Assembly: GCA_028583605.1 (NCBI GenBank)
Contig: CM053327.1
Location: 20,757,629 to 20,821,628 of the forward strand
Length of the DNA: 64,000 nt
From: Dastarcus helophoroides
Lineage: Eukaryota > Arthropoda > Insecta > Coleoptera > Bothrideridae
Direction of reading: 5' to 3'
In this document: piece after piece, positions 33,591 to 44,045 of the stretch
How the letters are laid out: every line of letters starts with the position of its first letter
How positions within the stretch are numbered: the stretch's first letter is position 1
Notes under the pieces: generated by a model
Seen by the model: only the letters and a program-made list of their open reading frames with translations
The model's database searches: none
Told to the model about the DNA's origin: nothing
Program-made: the position numbers and the translations under genes

Positions 33591-35317
33591 TCGATTGGGT
33601 TCATGATTTATATATATTTTTCAAAGTTTCTGTATTAAGCTCATAGTCTGTAAATTTAGACTTAATCCTAGTTGACATTGTTTCTGATGATTCAGCATTG
33701 CCAAGACTTCGTAAATTCACTGATTTCGAAGCTAATTGGGGTTCAGCTTGAACAATTGTTGGAGCTACTAAGATTTAAGTACGTATATTAACTTCAGTTA
33801 ACGAGAGATAGGTATCTTATTATAATTCTGTTGAAAAAAAATCAGTTATCCTTGCTCCAACTTAAACAGCCAAATGTAAATGGGGTTTGGTTTGTTGTTG
33901 AAATTTGCGAAGAGACTTGATTTCTCGTAATAAATTCACACACGTACAGTATCCATCATATCCATCAGGAAACATTTTATTGTAAAGGATTAATTATAAT
34001 AAATGTAAAATACAAAATTTCTAATGTCGCTGACAAATATTTGTTGATTGATGAAATTATTATCAACAACTTTTTTTCATACCAACTTGAGTGTCCTCTC
34101 AAAATATGTTATTTCTTTAATACATCTTATTATGTTGGACAATAGAAATTTATTAAAAAAAATGCTTTCTTAGCGAATGCTTACGTAATTTAATAAAGAA
34201 GTGTACCACATTTTAAGTTTGTAATTTGTGATTAGTGAGTGTTTCAGTGAGTGATATTTCATATTTGCATGTGGTAGTAATGAAATATGCAGTATATACA
34301 CAGTTAAAACCATTTAAAACTTGTCAAAATGTACAAATGTTAGGGAAATATATTGCATAAAATTTTTTGAAACATATCAATATTGACACCAAATCAAACG
34401 CAATGAGAGTGTCTCCTACATAAAAAACTGTTTTTTTTTATTCTCTAAACACTGATCTTAAAATTTGCTGGGCTAGTTTTACAAATATTGTTAATATTCA
34501 TAAACATGTACAAAATATAACTAGGTATCCGGAATTTTAAACCTCAGGATAAATCTTACAATGTTTAAGAAACAATATGTCGCAACAAAACATTGTATAC
34601 TCAGTTGGCAATAATTTTGTATCACATAGGGTGGTTGGTGAGAATATACTAGCAATAAAACAATGTTACATCTATAGCGTAGTTAGGTAGAGATACTTCA
34701 GAGTATATATATGAAGTTAAGTCATATTATAAAGATCTAAATCTTTTATTCGAGTTTTGCAGACATAATAGGTTACACAGACAAAAGATTAGATTTCGAA
34801 ATTACTCAAACGTATCCTGTTGGTAGGATACGGATAAGTAATAAAACAAAATAATGTGCCTCACATGCTTAAATTCTTATAGTACTAAACATTTAATTCA
34901 ACAGAGAAAATATAATAGCAGTGAAAATCAGTTATACAAAATTTATCACAAAAACGAAATTAACGGCGCTCTGCTTTACTATCAAATGGGATGAATTGAG
35001 AACTCCCGTCAATAAATTATTAATCGTAAAATCTGCTCTTGCGTATACAATACATATAAAATATTTCAATTGAATAAACCTCCGGGTCTAAAGAAAAAAT
35101 GAAAAATGATGCAGTAATAAAGGCTACTTCAATAAAATATTGTAACAAATAGGTAATGGTTCATTAATTCTACTTATTGTGCCTTTAATTTGCAACTAGG
35201 TTCATTTCCCTTACTATTAGGTATGTAACCAAAACTCACGCCACTATTTACAAAACATAGAAATTTGCACATATTTGCAATCCTTCCGATTTACACTGAT
35301 CAATGAGAAGTTGGATC
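33591..35317. other. AT-rich non-coding stretch
   Basis: No gene or repeat partner recognised. Confidence 0.4.
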
Positions 35318-35319
35318 TA

Positions 35320-35384
35320 CCGGGATATCAAAAATTATCTTGGTCAAGGGTGGTTGTGGAATGTAAAACGTGTGTCTTACTTTA
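35320..35384 (+). repeat. Left 65-bp terminal inverted repeat of the mariner-type element
   Basis: Starts CCGGGATATCAAAAATTATC directly after TA. It pairs with 36683-36747. Confidence 0.93.
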
Positions 35385-35519
35385 CGTTTGACATAATTAT
35401 GTCACTGTTACACTGACATCATCAATAACCTACAAATTTCATACCTATTTATTTCAGTTGTAAAACAATAATGGACTACAAATTATGAAATAACGATTTT
35501 AGTAACAAGAAAAACTAAA

Positions 35520-36606
35520 TTACAGTAATTGTTGGAAATGTCCCCCGTTTTGTTCGATGCACAAGTTGACGCGCCTCCTCATGCTGTGAAAAGCGTTTTG
35601 CAGCATTTCTGGCGTTATGGTTGCACATTGCTGAACAAATCTTTGTTGCAGTTCTTGCAAATTATTTACCGAAGTTGCGAAAATCTTGTTTCTTAAGTAA
35701 GGAAATGTAAAATAGTCCATAATTGTCAAACAAGGTGATCTCGGAGGAAACTCAACTTCTGTATGCAAACTTATCAGCCGGTCATCAAAAAACTCGCGGA
35801 GGAAAGCGATATTTTCTCGTGTAGTATGTGCTGTTGCAGCGTCGTGATGGAAATAACCGTACCGAAGTTCATCATCGTACGTTTAACTGTTGCACAAATT
35901 CAGCCAAAAAGTTGTGCCTGTACCTTTCAGCGTTGACGGTGAAATCGAAAAAAATTGGCCCAATTATTCTTCTGCGAGAAACTGCCATCCAAACACCAAT
36001 TTTTTGAATATGTAGTGGCGATTCAGTAAAAACATGAGGATTATCATTGCTCCACATTCGCATATTTTGAGAATTGATGTATCCCGAAAGGTGGAACCAC
36101 GCTTCGTCAGAAAAAAAAGTTAAGTCCAGAAGATGGTCTTTCATTAAATTAATGACAAACCAATGGCAGTAAGCAAGGCGTCTGGGGTGGTCTGCGGGCA
36201 GAAGAGCTTGATATGCTTGCATCTTATATGAATGCATGTGCAAGTCTTTCTTTAAAATTTTCTGACATGTTCCATAAGAAAGTCCAATTTCCTGAGAAAG
36301 ACGTTTCAAAGGTTTTGCAGGCTCCTCTTCCATACGCTGACGAACGTTATTGACAACTTCTTCTGTACGAACTCTTGGTCTCCCAGCACCTTTTTTATGA
36401 GTCACACAACCAGTTTCGCGAAACACTTCAACATAATTTGTAAGGAACGCATAAAAATTGTCCGGTAATATTGCCACGTTTGGGAAGTGCTCTCGGAAAT
36501 TGTCCAAACACAAACGTTGACTGTATTGCCAATTTCCATTAACTTGCGCACCCGTTCGAAAATAGGCTCCAATCATGAAAATTTTGTGCTGTGTGGTAAG
36601 AGGCAT
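35520..36606 (-). pseudogene. Mariner-type transposase, one frameshift, catalytic triad present
   Basis: The ATG at 36604-36606 opens a frame of 242 usable codons to about 35881. After a shift, a second frame runs 118 codons to the TAA at 35520, giving about 360 residues, normal for the family. The N-terminal part looks like a helix-turn-helix DNA-binding region (GRPRVRTEEVVNNVRQR, then LSQEIGLSYGTCQKILKK). The catalytic aspartates lie in FFSDEAWFHLSG, in FHHDAATAHT after the shift, and in LTIMDYF. By my count 41 residues separate the second and third, which would fit a DD41D-type group. The usual RSPDL reads RSPCL. The shift is most simply a 4-bp GTAC insertion at 35877-35880 between LN and DDEL. 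In life the enzyme cuts and pastes the element at TA sites. This copy should not make a full protein unless the frameshift is an assembly error. Confidence 0.92.
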
Positions 36607-36682
36607 GATTCAAAAACTGAATTAGAAAATTTCAGCACAATGACTTGATAGATTCCGACACAACAAAACATATTCAAGAATT

Positions 36683-36747
36683 TAAAGTAAGACACACGTT
36701 TTACATTCCACAACCACCCTTGACCAAGATAATTTTTGATATTACGG
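36683..36747 (-). repeat. Right 65-bp terminal inverted repeat of the mariner-type element
   Basis: Read inward on the minus strand it starts CCGTAATATCAAAAATTATC. It is preceded by the TA at 36748-36749. Confidence 0.93.
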
Positions 36748-36749
36748 TA

Positions 36750-39414
36750 CTAGATACACTTCAACAAAAGAGAGTTTAGGTCACGAAATATTAATTTGTT
36801 TAAAGTCTCTGTGATCAATGGGTTGGCATAACGACGAACGACAATCACTCATGTTTGTATTATCCACCGAATTTTAAGATTATTTTAATAACATAGAATC
36901 CAAATGTGTATTCAATAAAACGTTTGAAGAATTTTTTTGAACGACATAGTTTAAGAGCAGAGGGGAACTAGGGTGGTAAAAGAGTGCTATGAAGGGCGCC
37001 ATTAGTAATTAACAAGGTTTTCGTTTTTTTAGTCTCCAAAAATTATAAGGAACTTATAACAGGAGGAGCTTGTCTTTTGATCACCAGAAAAAATTAATGG
37101 GATGCTGTGTATGTAGGTCTTTCGCTTAAGGCACCCAATATACTCGGGCCGACACTGTTTAAGACCTTTGAAAACTATTATTATATTAAACATTTCCCTA
37201 CAAAATAGTGTCAAATTTTTAAAAAATTAACAGTATGTACCAAAATAAACAAAAAATAAATCTTACAATTAGTTCTCTAATACTCTACCTACTTAACAAT
37301 GTATAGCATTCACGGTCTAATTTTAAAAATAAAAAATAGTATTTTTCAGATTATTAAACCTGACAAAATTAATCAAATTTTTCAAAAAATTTTCTTCGAT
37401 AATGACTTCTAATATTTTGTTTATAATAAATTATTGAATTACAAAGAAGTAAAAGCCATGAAACTTATTCGTTCCTTAGAATTACGGTGCCGATTCGTAT
37501 ATGGCAAATATCAACTACATACGGTTTGAAGTAGTCGTAAGTTCCATTATTTCCACGTCAAATGTCTGAAGCAGATAGTACATACGTCTTGTAAAAATAA
37601 CATATATTCTAAACTGTTAATAGTGCCAGAAGCAGAAACTTTAAGCAAATATTAGTTAACTAAAATTGATATTTTATCGATTACCCATTTTAATTGTAAG
37701 TGTGCTTTCAGTCGCTTAGGCAATACAAGGAAAACTTGGTGCAATGTGTCGACTACTTTACAATGTCGTTAATGATTCATCTGACATAATATTATGCAAA
37801 GGTAAATATAAAATTAATTTACTTTGTAGCATACAAAAGAAACTTAGATGTGTTACTACCTCTGTAGCGCTGGCTTAATAACTAAAAACCTTTTGTAACT
37901 CAAAAACCCATGTTATACTAAATAAGAACAGAAACAAACGTGGACAACATGTGATTTGAAATAAAAATGGAACGCGAAAGAATATTTAAATATTTACATG
38001 GGATGTTATTTGCTCTAACAGGATACACTTCGTCAGCTGTAAAAGCGTATATATTTTGTTGTTCAATACCTTACTGATTACTGCAAGCTTAAATGGACAA
38101 CGTCAATTATATTAGGATTTGTTTTCTAAAGAGTCTTTTAAATTTTCCAAACAATGTGAGATTATTTGATTTATTAAATCTTGTAGCATGAGTAAGTCTT
38201 ATTGGCTTTGGGAAGCTTATGTATCTGTATATATCCATGCAAATATGTCCAGCTGCATTATTTTTATAAAATTTTGTAGTAGGTACCTACTTGTTTATTA
38301 ATTTTAGGTCAAAATTATAAAGTTTCTTATTTGTTTAATTTAAAGCTTAATGCAATTACTGGCTGTCATCAGGTACCCTTTCAATAAAATATCTTTTTTT
38401 TTCTTCATTTTATATTTCGTGTAGCAGACGTAAATCAAATGTTCAGATTGATTTTCTTTTTGAGGGTCATTACATTGACTAAATTTTTCTTTACCGTCCC
38501 TTAAGGCGGCGTTCTTATTTGAAAAATAGTCAACAAATATTTTAAGCTTTCGCTAATTATGGGAATCCTTTCTTTTGTACTATTTTATGTTTACAAAATG
38601 GATTAAGAAATAATTAAATAAAATTGTTAAAGGAGCGGATCAAGTCTCCTTGATTTGAAAGAAACAAGTATTCCCAAGTTTTTTTAATGTTTTTAGTCAG
38701 TGTTATATTTGGACATGAAACATTGGACATGAAACCAAGGACTGGTTTGAAAAACATAATTACACAAAAAGGAAAGAATCTTTTAATTTCACCTGCTCAG
38801 TTATTTATGCTTTGGACTCTTTTAGTAATTACTTTTAAATTTCCTACGTGCATTTTTAATGCCATAACAAACATTTTAGTGTAATCAGAGGAAAAAGATA
38901 CTCAAAATTCAAATTTTGAAAGGAAAACATATCATATTTTTCTGCACGACAGATAACGAGAATTTAAAAGTTATAAATCCCATATCATACCGAAAATCTT
39001 TGCTGGGTATTGACTGTTTTTAAGTGTGTTTTCCTTCGTTTGCCAAACATGTGCCCGAGAAACGAAAACCAGACGCTTTAAGTTTAATTTCAATTTTGTT
39101 TAAAGTGATTACGTTAAGTGTTTTCACGATAAATTTTAGCTGAAGTGACTGCTTTGTTTTGCTTGATTACCTTCCCAATTAATTACAATAAGGTGAACAT
39201 ATTTGGATTTCAACGTATTTTCTTCCAAATAGAGCGGGTTGTTGATTTAAAACAAATTTTGTTTTGGAGAAGGGCCCATTGGGGGTACATTTTAAAATTA
39301 GTTTTATAACCTACAGGTGGCCGAAGAGAATGAAACATATCGAAGTTGTATTTTTTTCATGGAACAGCCTATCTATTTTTACATTTTGTGTTGTGTATAA
39401 AGTTGATTAGGTTA
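36750..39414. other. AT-rich non-coding stretch
   Basis: No gene recognised; short frames at 37029-37214 and 38687-38884 have no recognisable content. Confidence 0.4.
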
Positions 39415-39416
39415 TA

Positions 39417-39960
39417 CGGAGTGTCCGAAAATTATAACTAAATATGTAGAAGTTTTAAATGCCAATTGAAGAATTTAATTACACAAGTCCGCAAAAAAAA
39501 GTGGTGTGTGCTGGACGCTGGACTATGATATTCTGGGGTATTTATACAAAAAACTGATAAGTCATTTTTGTTTGTTTTTCTAGCTCATTAACCCCCAGTT
39601 ATACCTTCAAAATCATGTTCAGTGACGGCGACAACAGTGGCCTTTTATAAGGATTTAAAATGACGACCCTTGACTCTAAACAAAAACATAACCTCTTTTT
39701 AAGATCAGCAGCAATATTTGTCAGCATTTCTGGGTATTTATTTCGTAAATCTTCTCCGATGCGCCCCTTCAAATAATCTGATTTTATTAAAAATGGGTCA
39801 AAAAACATTTCTTTTACATGTCCTTATAAAAAATTAGGGCATTTAAATTGGGCAATCGTGGGGCAATTCTCAAACATACTTCTTCAGATTTAGGGTTTAT
39901 GAACATTTGAAAATTCTCCGACCTCACGATGGAAATGTGGTGGAGTTCCATTCATTTTAA
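39417..39960 (-). mobile_element. Remnant of a second mariner-type transposon
   Basis: A TA at 39415-39416 precedes a terminal sequence CGGAGTGTCCGAAAATTATA. On the minus strand, 39940-39599 encodes a worn transposase end. PRLPNLNALIFY matches the usual PRSP(D/N)LNPLDF(Y/F) block, with the catalytic aspartate replaced by isoleucine. It is followed, after a stop and frameshift, by YLKGRIGEDLRNKYPEMLTN and the typical EML...KRL.FC C-terminal helix. The N-terminal two thirds and the far end were not found, so the right limit is approximate. Confidence 0.65.
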
Positions 39961-40534
39961 GCTATATCATTCCCCTTAAGTCCAAGTGTTCATGACAATT
40001 TAAATCCAATGCTAACGCTAGTGGGTAGTCAGTTAAAGAGACTATAAAAGCGCCAAATCACATTTGCAATGAATAATTAATTACGCCCATTGTTTCCAGC
40101 TTTAGAGGAAACAGTGGATCTAACTTAAAGCCAATCCATGGATATTGTTTTATGAAAGATATAAAATATATTTTGCTATCTCATATAATAGTTTATTCCA
40201 AAAGTATTATCTTCCTGTCCTACTATCAAAGGCTAAATGGATGATGGAGTTGCAGTGAGAATTATATGGATTTTACCATTTTCTTTTTATTGAAGTTTTA
40301 TAATTTTAAGATGCATTAATTCTGTAATCAGATGTAGAAACCAGAGATGACGCCAAGCTCTCGTAACTGGGAGGGCACAATATCGCACCATATTTTTAGA
40401 GTGTGTCTTTCGGAAAAAAAATATGTTATTTTGAAAGGAGATAAAGATTTTAATTTTTAAAAAATCATGAAAAGTAATTTATCAATGCGAAATTGTAAAT
40501 AAGTAATTTACATAATTTTTGTGGTATGGACTGG
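39961..40534. other. Non-coding stretch
   Basis: Nothing recognised. Confidence 0.4.
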
Positions 40535-40700
40535 TCCTTGGTTATCTTCAAGCATTGAAATACAAATCTTGACCCCTGAAACCAAAAAAGATTAAAAAAA
40601 CACAACAAACTCTCTGCTCTAACTGCTCTAATGCATTTCGGTAGACAAGATGTCATCTTCAGAAAGATACTCGTCGATAAAAAGTCAAAGTTTTGAAAAT
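40535..40700 (-). repeat. Repeat family R5, copy 2 (reverse)
   Basis: On the minus strand the order is hammerhead-like core, then ACAACAAA-type linker, TTTTTTAATCTTTTTTGGTT, TCAGGGGTCAAGATTTGTAT and GAAGATAACCAAGGACCAGT. The low-complexity array at 40700-41640 lies directly upstream in this orientation. Confidence 0.65.
40627..40666 (-). ncRNA. Hammerhead-ribozyme-like motif, copy 2 (core intact, stem II damaged)
   Basis: On the minus strand CUGAAGA (40662-40656) is followed by GACA/TGTC, a partial stem II, and an unpaired TACC. Then comes GAAA (40639-40636) with the conserved G12. Stem III is again minimal, and its second pair is U-A where copy 1 has C-G, a compensated change. The cleavage triplet would be AUU. 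Stem I pairs CTTT with AGAG. Copy 1 keeps stem II but loses G12, while this copy keeps G12 but loses much of stem II, as expected for independently decaying copies of one ribozyme. Confidence 0.5.
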
Positions 40701-41640
40701 AGCCAGCAATTGTTCGAATTTTTTTTAGCAATAGAAAATTTAAAGTAACAATTATTGATTGTTAAAAATTTTGACTTTAAGTCGATAATAAGGTAGAAAT
40801 GTCTTCTTCTAAATTCTGAGATTATAAAGTCGAAACTTTGAGAAAAAATCAAAATTTTGAATGGAATTCGAAATGCTTTGATGTTTTGATTCTAAAGCCA
40901 AAATTTGGCTAAAAAAGTTGAGACAAGTTTAAATTTTTTTTTATTAAAACCTTCATTTTTATAAATCAAAAATTAGTAGACAAAGGTCAAAATTCAATGT
41001 TTCCCTTTTTTAGAAATAGGATATCAATTTTAAACATGGAATGTTGAACTATTTTTATCAAATTGTGACTTTAAAATCGAAAATTTAAAACTATATGTAT
41101 ATTAATTTTTACATTTAAAATTTAAAAATAAAGTCGAAGGAGAAATTATGGGATATAAACAAAATATTCTCGACATTTCTAACCGAAACTTTACCTTTAA
41201 AATTTTGTCGAATTTGAAGTCAAAAATTCGAATTTAATGTTGAACTCTATGAATGCCCCAATTTTTAGAAAAATTCCTTTTGAAATTTTGTTTAAAGTTG
41301 TAGTTTGCATTATAATTAAATGGAAAATGTTGAGCTGAATATTTTTTCAAATGTCGGTACAACAATGGTAATTTCTTTTCAATCTCTTTAAATATTTTGA
41401 CTTATTTTATTCGAACTTTTAGAATTTACAGAATAAATTTTTGAATTTTCTACTTTAAACAATTTAAAATTGAACTATTCAAAAACTTTCAGTTTTAACT
41501 TTTGAAAAAATTCTAAATTTATAAGAAAAGAAATTGGGTTTTACCAGAAAATTTCGAAAAAAATATCAAAATTTATATTAACATTTATAAGAAATTCTTG
41601 AAAAGAGTAACTTGAACATACATTGAAATAATTTTTTTTA
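40700..41640. repeat. Low-complexity array of AAAATTTTGAA-like words
   Basis: About 940 bases are built of degenerate words such as TCAAAATTTTGAA and TTTAAAATTGAA on both strands, without a fixed period. Similar shorter tracts lie at 17400-17600 and 60670-61330. Confidence 0.55.
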
Positions 41641-41756
41641 ATCATAAATAAACGTTTCATCGATGATTAAATATTGAAAGCTCAATCCACAATAAACAAC
41701 TACTCCGAGGGCTAATCCCCTTCCGGCATTGCACTACATATATGGATAAAACTTAC

Positions 41757-41793
41757 ATGCTCTTGGCGATATTCACATTAGATGCAAAAGCAT
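41757..41793 (-). other. Candidate 37-nt microexon
   Basis: On the minus strand an acceptor-like GACAAGCTACAG is followed by 37 nt and a strong donor GTAAGTTTT. In one frame it reads AFASNVNIAKS and ends with two bases of a split codon, the phase that the exon 8829-9011 requires from its upstream neighbour. Only 37 nt, 33 kb away and without family support, it may be chance. Confidence 0.15.
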
Positions 41794-43954
41794 CTGTAGC
41801 TTGTCAACAGACAACTACTGCTAAATTGAGAAATGTGAAACAATGTCAATACCTATTTTGAGTGCATAGAAATAATTGTGCAGTCAAATAATAGGTAAAT
41901 ATTACCCATTAGTTACGTGATATTCACACCCTATGCTTCGAAAGGGTATCGACCACTCCTGTGGAAATAATGTGATAAGTGCCATAGGTCGAGCTACGAA
42001 ATAGTGAAGGTAATCTTCATCATAACAATGTTTCTCGTTTGTCCTTATGAATGTCTAACTATTTGTTTTTATGCTCTGAACAAACCGGACCGAATTTTGC
42101 AGTGCTGTATATATCAGTTATTAAATGAGTCTGGTGCAATAATTAGGTGACATTCATATTTTATTAAGTACATTCCATACTACGAAATTATTCTATCTTT
42201 AACACATCAATGTTTGTTTAAATAACCCATCCAGATGGTGTTAGTCTATTTTATCAGCTAATTAGTCCCAAAAGCAGCTGATAACGATTCTCGTTTTAAC
42301 GATTGAAAAATAGCGTTCTATCAATTTTAATGAAAACTATTAAAGGAAACGAAACGTTTGAGTAAATTGGAAAAACCGAACAATGATAAATTGGTTATCG
42401 TTTTACAGTTTATTTTCGCATATTGCCGCGTTTCATAACAAAATCTAATCTAAAATTTTTATTAGCTGCTAACACTTTATTGATTTACTACATTTGATTT
42501 AGACGTCTCAGTTCCTACCTAAATCATTCCGTGCAATAAAGTCGAAAGCTTTGTTTAATATTAGGTAGAAAACACTTGGAAATCTCGAGAATTCCGAATT
42601 TACTAGTCTGAAGTTTAGATGAGAGAACACTTCTAAAACAATTAGTGCTTTGCAAAATCATTTCTCGTTTCTTCAAGCCATAAACTAAATCAGTTTCCCA
42701 ACGGGGAATTGATATACAGCATTTATTTCATAATTTGGGTAATTATGTTGCATCGATTTCGTTCTAACAATAAAATATTACTAGACAAAGATTTATCTCT
42801 AAAACATCTAATAAAATCAGATTGTATTTAACTAAAACGATGCCAACGTTCATTATTAACAATAAAAAATTATATAATGAGAAAATTATTGAAACTGTCA
42901 TTACTTAAACTCTTACGAAGAGAAAGTTGTTCTATTTTAAAATTCAAAATGTCGAATAGTTAAATTCGCTATCAACAATGGTAGAACAAAATTTATAGCT
43001 TGCATTGATCATATGATCATTAAAATTTTGTACAAAGTAACCGAATACCTGGTAATAGTGTTTGTTATAGATTTTAACTATATTAAAATCAAGAAAAGTA
43101 CTCAAAAAGATCCAGCACGTCAGGTTGTCTTGCAAAACCCATATTTTGTACTTTCATTAGGAGTGAAACTCTCGTATGATACGAAATTTAGTATAATATT
43201 ATTGTTATTAAAAGTGCTATGCATGTGCGACGTAAGCTTACAAAGGCCACTGTAGTCCACTCGACTGTTTTCTTACAGCATATTTAAATGGCAACGCTAT
43301 ACAAAATTTGTTTTCAGGTAATATGTATTAGAATAATGGCAAAGAGAAAATGGACGAGTGAGAGACACATACAGAGGGAGACAGGGCAAGCGTAGTATTG
43401 ATATTATAAAAAAGTTTAAGTTTATTATTCCAATATCCCAACCATGATTTTGGGTAAACATGCAAGGTATACAAATTATCCCTTTTTCTTTCATAATGGG
43501 ACAGTCGAATGCTCATTATATAACAACCACTTCGAGGAGCCTTCACATTCGCCTTGGTTTCTTTTGAAAAGGTTTTATTATCACTTTTTTGTATTAAATT
43601 GAAGCTTATGAAGGAGCTTTTTTAAATGACTATTCAAACTTTGGACATGTTTTATATATGTATCTGCATTTCAAGTTCCAAAAAATGTCTGAAAGATACA
43701 AGATCATAGTATAAAACACGTTGTCTGCTCTTTTCTCGATTACTCAATTTTCCCTCAAAATTGAGAGCATTCATTGAAGAGCAGGTAAAACATTTCAAAA
43801 AGAAAGATGTGATATCGAGAGCCATATCGTTACCAAGAACAATCGGACATCTACATGCTGGTCGGCTAGCTTACTTCTGGGTGCAGACCTGTGATTAGCG
43901 ATCACTAGTGTTTTTGAAAATATCATTCTGAGATTAAAAAATAGGACGAAATGT
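41794..43954. other. AT-rich non-coding stretch
   Basis: No gene recognised; frames at 42944-43546 overlap on both strands and look like chance. Confidence 0.4.
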
Positions 43955-44045
43955 GTAAAAAGTTCATTATTTTTCGAGTTAGAAGCGTAGCTAGAAAAAA
44001 ACTGGATGGTTTCACGGATGCTGCTGTTTGCCATCGCGAACTTTA
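43955..44045 (+). repeat. Dispersed repeat family R1, short copy 3
   Basis: It carries GAGTTAGAAGCGTAGCTAG, AAAAAAACTGGATGGTTTC and GCTGTTTGCCATCG, matching the middle of the R1 copies. The minus-strand frame at 43795-44055 is its shadow. Confidence 0.5.

Larger units (their letters stand above)
35320..36747 (-). mobile_element. Nearly intact IS630/Tc1/mariner-superfamily transposon
   Basis: The 1428-bp element has 65-bp terminal inverted repeats (35320-35384 and 36683-36747). They differ only at positions 4-5 from the ends (CCGGG... against CCGTA...). A TA flanks each side (35318-35319 and 36748-36749), the target duplication of this superfamily. It encodes one transposase on the minus strand, broken by a single frameshift. 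Identical repeats and an otherwise open frame point to a recent arrival. It is the youngest complete element in the window. Confidence 0.93.
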
